Below, piece after piece: positions 61,046 through 64,000 of a DNA stretch of 64,000 nucleotides. How positions within the stretch are numbered: the stretch's first letter is position 1; the number at the start of each line of letters is the position of its first letter. The DNA is from Pseudomonas sp. B28(2017) (GTDB taxonomy: Bacteria > Pseudomonadota > Gammaproteobacteria > Pseudomonadales > Pseudomonadaceae): the NCBI RefSeq assembly GCF_002113025.1, contig NZ_NEJH01000007.1, forward strand, positions 218,126 through 282,125. The letters run 5' to 3'. The notes beneath the pieces are model-generated. The model did no database searches, was not told the origin of the DNA, and worked only from the letters and a program-made list of their open reading frames with translations. A program made the position numbers and the translations under genes.

Positions 61046-62644
61046 CTAACCCGGCCTGCCAGAGTGATCGATTTTTTCAACCGGCTCGACCTTTTCGACT
61101 TTCTCTACCTTCTCGACTGTTTCTGGCCGTTCAACTTTCTCGACTTTCTCCGGGCGTTCGACCTTTTCAACCTTTTCGGGACGTTCGACCTTTTCGGCTT
61201 TCTCTACCCTCTCTACCCTCTCGATTTTGTCGGGTTGCTCGACACGCTCCGACTTGCCGGACTTGTCCACGCTTTCCGTTCTTTCGCCGCCGCCATGACT
61301 GTCACTGCCCCCGCGGCGAGCATCGTCGCCGACGCTGTTTCCGCTGCCGGAGCGGCCGCTCCTGTCAGTGCCCGAGCTGCCAGAGCTACCGGAATTGTCG
61401 GAGCTGCCCGAGTTGTCCGAACTGTTGGAGCTGCCCGAGTTGTCCGAACTGTTGGAGCTGCCCGAGTTGCCCGATCCACTTGAGTCGTCCGCGTTTTGTT
61501 CGCTGGTTCGGAGTTTCCCGTGTTGGCTGCCGGCGGGAGAATCGGAACGCTCGCGGGGCAATTCGATACGCGTCGCCTGCACTTCCCGCGCGCCGCTGAA
61601 CACGCCAATGACCCGCACGCGTCGATCCAGCGCCAGCTCCGAAGGCTGCACACCCACAAATACGGTGTCGCGCGCCAGCGTCACATTAAAGCCACCCACC
61701 ACCAAATGGCGGTCCTGCCGACCCTGTACCAGGCCCTCGATCACTGCATTGCGTACCCGGCCAATGAAGGGCAGGCTCGGGTCGGGGCGGCTTTGGGTCA
61801 CGTCCAGCTCGCGGCCGGACCACTGGCCGCGCACGAGCATTTCCTGTGCCGGGCCAGAGTGATTACTGAGTTTGAGCCCCTGGAGATAACCGCTACGATC
61901 CACCGGCCCGATGGCACTGGCCTCCTTGAGCCCGGGCGCCCGGTCGATGCGGCTGGCCACCACTTCGCCACGGGCATCGCGCAGCCCGCTGACCCGTACG
62001 GGATCCCCCAGGCGCAGACCGGCAGCGACTTGAGCACCGCTGGCCAGGCGTACCGGTTGCCCCATGACACGCATGGGCATGGAAACGCGTGGCAGGGCTG
62101 TCAAGGGGCCCTCATAGACGTGCAGGATAGAAATGCGCCCGGCCTCCAGACCGCGTCGGGTTTTGAACGCTTCCACGGCAACCACTTGGCCTACTGCCAA
62201 CTGGGTGCTGGTGGCGGCAATGCCGTTTTCGCTGACAGGCACATTGTTGTTGAAGTGCACTTCCAAGCCGTTGACGCAGATCGAGGCAAACCCGGTGATG
62301 GTGCCGACTATGCCGGTGCCACCGATCCCGCCGTTGTCGTCGCTGATGCCCGTGCCACCCACGCCGCCTGCAACGGCACCGGTGCCGCCAATGCCGCCGG
62401 GGCGTTTTGTGACCGGTGCACCGGTACCGCCCACCCCGCCGTTGTCGGTGCCGATGCCAGTACCGCCCATGCCGCCAGGCGCAGCGCCCGTACCGCCGGT
62501 GCCACCAGGAGCCTGGATGACCGGCACTCCAATTGTGCCCGCATCATTCTGGCTGACACAGGCTGGGGCGGCTTGCAACGTAATCGCAAACCCGAGGCCC
62601 AGAGCGAGGGCGGCTGCTCGAATCAGGCACAAATTGACTGTCAT
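61046..62644 (-). CDS. DUF5666 secreted protein with repeat-rich tail
   Basis: 532 residues. Signal peptide near LALGLGFAITLQAAP; a Gly-Gly-Thr-Gly repeat zone (GGTGG units, 45-120); then repeated small beta domains of the DUF5666 type (GQVVAVEAFKTRRGLEAGRI, DPVRVSGLRDARGEVVASRI, VRVIGVFSGAREVQATRIEL). The end is Ser/Asn rich followed by EKVERPEKVEK repeats. ATGA overlap with the DUF6502 gene. Likely periplasmic or surface; function unknown. Confidence 0.85.
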   Translation of the reverse strand: MTVNLCLIRAAALALGLGFAITLQAAPACVSQNDAGTIGVPVIQAPGGTGGTGAAPGGMGGTGIGTDNGGVGGTGAPVTKRPGGIGGTGAVAGGVGGTGISDDNGGIGGTGIVGTITGFASICVNGLEVHFNNNVPVSENGIAATSTQLAVGQVVAVEAFKTRRGLEAGRISILHVYEGPLTALPRVSMPMRVMGQPVRLASGAQVAAGLRLGDPVRVSGLRDARGEVVASRIDRAPGLKEASAIGPVDRSGYLQGLKLSNHSGPAQEMLVRGQWSGRELDVTQSRPDPSLPFIGRVRNAVIEGLVQGRQDRHLVVGGFNVTLARDTVFVGVQPSELALDRRVRVIGVFSGAREVQATRIELPRERSDSPAGSQHGKLRTSEQNADDSSGSGNSGSSNSSDNSGSSNSSDNSGSSDNSGSSGSSGTDRSGRSGSGNSVGDDARRGGSDSHGGGERTESVDKSGKSERVEQPDKIERVERVEKAEKVERPEKVEKVERPEKVEKVERPETVEKVEKVEKVEPVEKIDHSGRPG

Positions 62645-63483
62645 GGCTTAGGGGCCGTTGGTGAATCGGGATCTGAAGGTTCAGTGTAGAAGTACAGGCC
62701 GACCGTGATGCGCTGGCGAGGTTCAAGACTTGGCAGGTCCTGGAACTCCAGTTCGGCAGCCAGTCGGTTGAAGCTCAACAGGGTCTGCATCCCTTCACTG
62801 GCAACGGCCTCGCGCAATGCCTCGACGCTCATCGGGGCCAGTGCGTCATAGTGGACACTGCGTTCAAAAAAGGCCGGACCTTCACTGCTCAGATTATGGA
62901 CCGCGGCGCAGGCATGATCGTGCAAATTATGCCCCAGGTAAGCAGCTTTCTCATCGAAGCCCTTTTGCGGCACGAAGGCCTGGGCTTCGAGGTGCACGCG
63001 CTCCTGTTCGTCCAGGCGGACGACGCCCAGGCGCAGCCACTCGTCCAGCACTACCCGCGCCCGGATATCCGTGCTGACCTTCGCCACCAGCGCGTCAAAG
63101 GAACAGTCGCCGCCGACACTGGCCAATCGAGGCAGTGGCAGTGGCTGGCCGGCGTCATTGCAGAAGGGCGCGCTGGTCCAGGCGTTGACCAGTTGCGCAC
63201 CGAAGGTGATATTTTCCGGAAGCGTGGAGGAAGCCGGATCGCTGGTGTTGCGCAAACGCCGTACATCCTTGCGATGCACGCCAGTGAGCAGGCTGATGCG
63301 GCTGTCGGTCGGTGCCTTGTCGCCCAGACGGAACTCACGGTCCGCCACTTCGACGAAAACCTCCTTGAGCAGGTCGGCAAACACCAGGTAGGTAACACCT
63401 TTGCGCAGCATCAGGCGTACCAGCGGCCGCATGACATGCCGCAAGGCCTTGAGGAGCGAGGTGGGCAAGGTAGACGATTGCAT
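62641..63483 (-). CDS. DUF6502 protein with a helix-turn-helix-like segment
   Basis: 280 residues. The N-terminal part (KALRHVMRPLVRLMLRKGVT, ADLLKEVFVEVADREF) is followed by DSRISLLTGVHRKDVRRLRN, which reads as a helix-turn-helix. The rest matches the DUF6502 family in length. It is the first gene of the operon with DUF5666, and a copy of the 17-bp palindrome begins 39 bases before its ATG. I infer a transcription regulator of the His/Gly-rich genes, unproven. Confidence 0.8.
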   Translation of the reverse strand: MQSSTLPTSLLKALRHVMRPLVRLMLRKGVTYLVFADLLKEVFVEVADREFRLGDKAPTDSRISLLTGVHRKDVRRLRNTSDPASSTLPENITFGAQLVNAWTSAPFCNDAGQPLPLPRLASVGGDCSFDALVAKVSTDIRARVVLDEWLRLGVVRLDEQERVHLEAQAFVPQKGFDEKAAYLGHNLHDHACAAVHNLSSEGPAFFERSVHYDALAPMSVEALREAVASEGMQTLLSFNRLAAELEFQDLPSLEPRQRITVGLYFYTEPSDPDSPTAPKP

Positions 63484-63521
63484 TCAGTGCATTCCTGGTC
63501 AGATAACCCCAGTATAGCCGT

Positions 63522-63538
63522 GTGGGAAATAATCCCAT
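63522..63538 (-). promoter_or_regulatory. Shared 17-bp palindrome, copy 3
   Basis: GTGGGAAATAATCCCAT, located just before the DUF6502 gene. Confidence 0.65.
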
Positions 63539-63566
63539 GAATGCAGGCATGTTTTTCTGCCGCGCC

Positions 63567-64000
63567 TCACATCTGGCTGTTGTCGTCGCCGGGTTCGCCG
63601 CCAACATGGACGCCGCGATCGTCACCCGGCTCGCCGCCGACGTGGACACCGCGGTCATCACCCGGTTCACCGCCGACGTGGACACCGCGGTCATCACCCG
63701 GCTCGCCGCCGACATGGACACCGCGGTCATCACCCGGCTCGCCGCCGACGTGAACGCCGTGATCGTCACCTGCTTCAGCATGGGTGCCACCGCGACCGGA
63801 GTTCGAACTTCCAGGACCGGAATTGCCTGAGTTCCCATTCCCATGGTCGCTGCCACTGTGACCACTGTTGCCACCATGGCCTCCACCACTGCTACCGCCA
63901 CCGCCGTTGCCACCGTGGCCGCCACCGCCGCTTCCGCCGTTGCCACCACCGCTACCGCCGCTACCGCCTCCGCCGTGACCGCCACCACCGCCACCGCCAC
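63567..64000 (-). CDS. Third His/Gly-rich protein, C-terminal part (5' end outside window)
   Basis: 143 residues are visible on the minus strand: GGHGGGSGGSGGGNGGSGGG-type sequence, then SGSDHGNGNSGNSGPGSSNS and five units of 12 residues, GGEPGDDRGVHV. It ends DDNSQM. The composition is the same as copies 1 and 2, but the Ala-rich helix is replaced by the Asp/His repeats. It lies upstream of the DUF6502 operon on the same strand. Confidence 0.75.
   Translation of the reverse strand, partial: GGGGGGGHGGGGSGGSGGGNGGSGGGGHGGNGGGGSSGGGHGGNSGHSGSDHGNGNSGNSGPGSSNSGRGGTHAEAGDDHGVHVGGEPGDDRGVHVGGEPGDDRGVHVGGEPGDDRGVHVGGEPGDDRGVHVGGEPGDDNSQM
63590..63765. repeat. 36-bp tandem repeats
   Basis: Five copies of a 36-bp unit (GCCGCCGACGTGGACACCGC start) with few changes, encoding the 12-residue GEPGDDRGVHVG units. 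Bases 63484-63566 hold palindrome copy 3 and no gene. Confidence 0.85.

Noticed and set aside
61496..62689. 397-residue plus-strand frame
   Set aside because: Antisense to the DUF5666 gene, which has a signal peptide, domains and coupling to its neighbour.
63590..63765. Possible CRISPR array
   Set aside because: Contiguous 36-bp units without spacers, in frame with a coding repeat.

Overview
The window is a GC-rich Gram-negative chromosome segment, most probably a Pseudomonas of the P. fluorescens group. This is an inference from the LexA-type box, the CsrA/RsmA-like protein, the Ub-Mut7-C protein, the DUF6502/DUF5666 pair and the general gene style; no species marker is present.

Region 1, bases 1 to about 38,120, is an integrated temperate phage with a contractile tail plus cargo. 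Late genes run leftward from a lambda-type holin (23.3 kb) through a lambda-type packaging and head module (small and large terminase, gpW, portal, ClpP-protease/major-capsid fusion, DUF2190 protein) into a P2-type tail and baseplate module (V, W, J, I, fibre, sheath, tube, E/E', tape measure, U, X, D). At the left edge are a DNA adenine methylase preceded by a LexA box and the truncated start of an AT-rich SIR2-domain gene, probably accessory cargo. The right part holds a RelE/Xre-type toxin-antitoxin pair, a second tyrosine recombinase, a DnaC-like loader, a lambda-O-like initiator with a 22-bp-period iteron array inside the gene, Cro, an S24-type CI repressor with two operator clusters, TerB-like and CsrA genes, a DUF4224 protein and the integrase. 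Between the integrase and a 57-nt 3' copy of a tRNA-Ser(UGA) gene (putative attR) lie a secreted protein, two immunity-like genes, a 184-bp MITE-like element and a complete IS1182-type insertion sequence.

Region 2, about 38.1 to 45.5 kb, holds an NCS1 permease, an MFS exporter, the chromate-resistance genes chrB and chrA, an IS30 transposase remnant, and the first of three His/Gly-rich secreted-protein genes.

Region 3, about 45.5 to 57.8 kb, is an accessory patchwork: a hybrid kinase-free signalling cluster (receiver protein, RsbRD-type histidine kinase, receiver with Asn at the phosphorylation site), many short hypothetical genes, a broken second copy of the phage dnaC-like gene, other decayed phage genes, and a glycosyltransferase/2OG-oxygenase pair.

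Region 4, about 57.8 to 64 kb, holds a Ub-Mut7-C protein, the second His/Gly-rich gene, an outer-membrane-type beta protein, a DUF5666 protein, a DUF6502 protein with a helix-turn-helix-like segment, and a third His/Gly-rich gene leaving the window. A 17-bp palindrome lies exactly 171 nt upstream of two His/Gly-rich genes and 39 nt upstream of the DUF6502 gene. I read this as an undescribed regulon and rate it the most interesting signal here.
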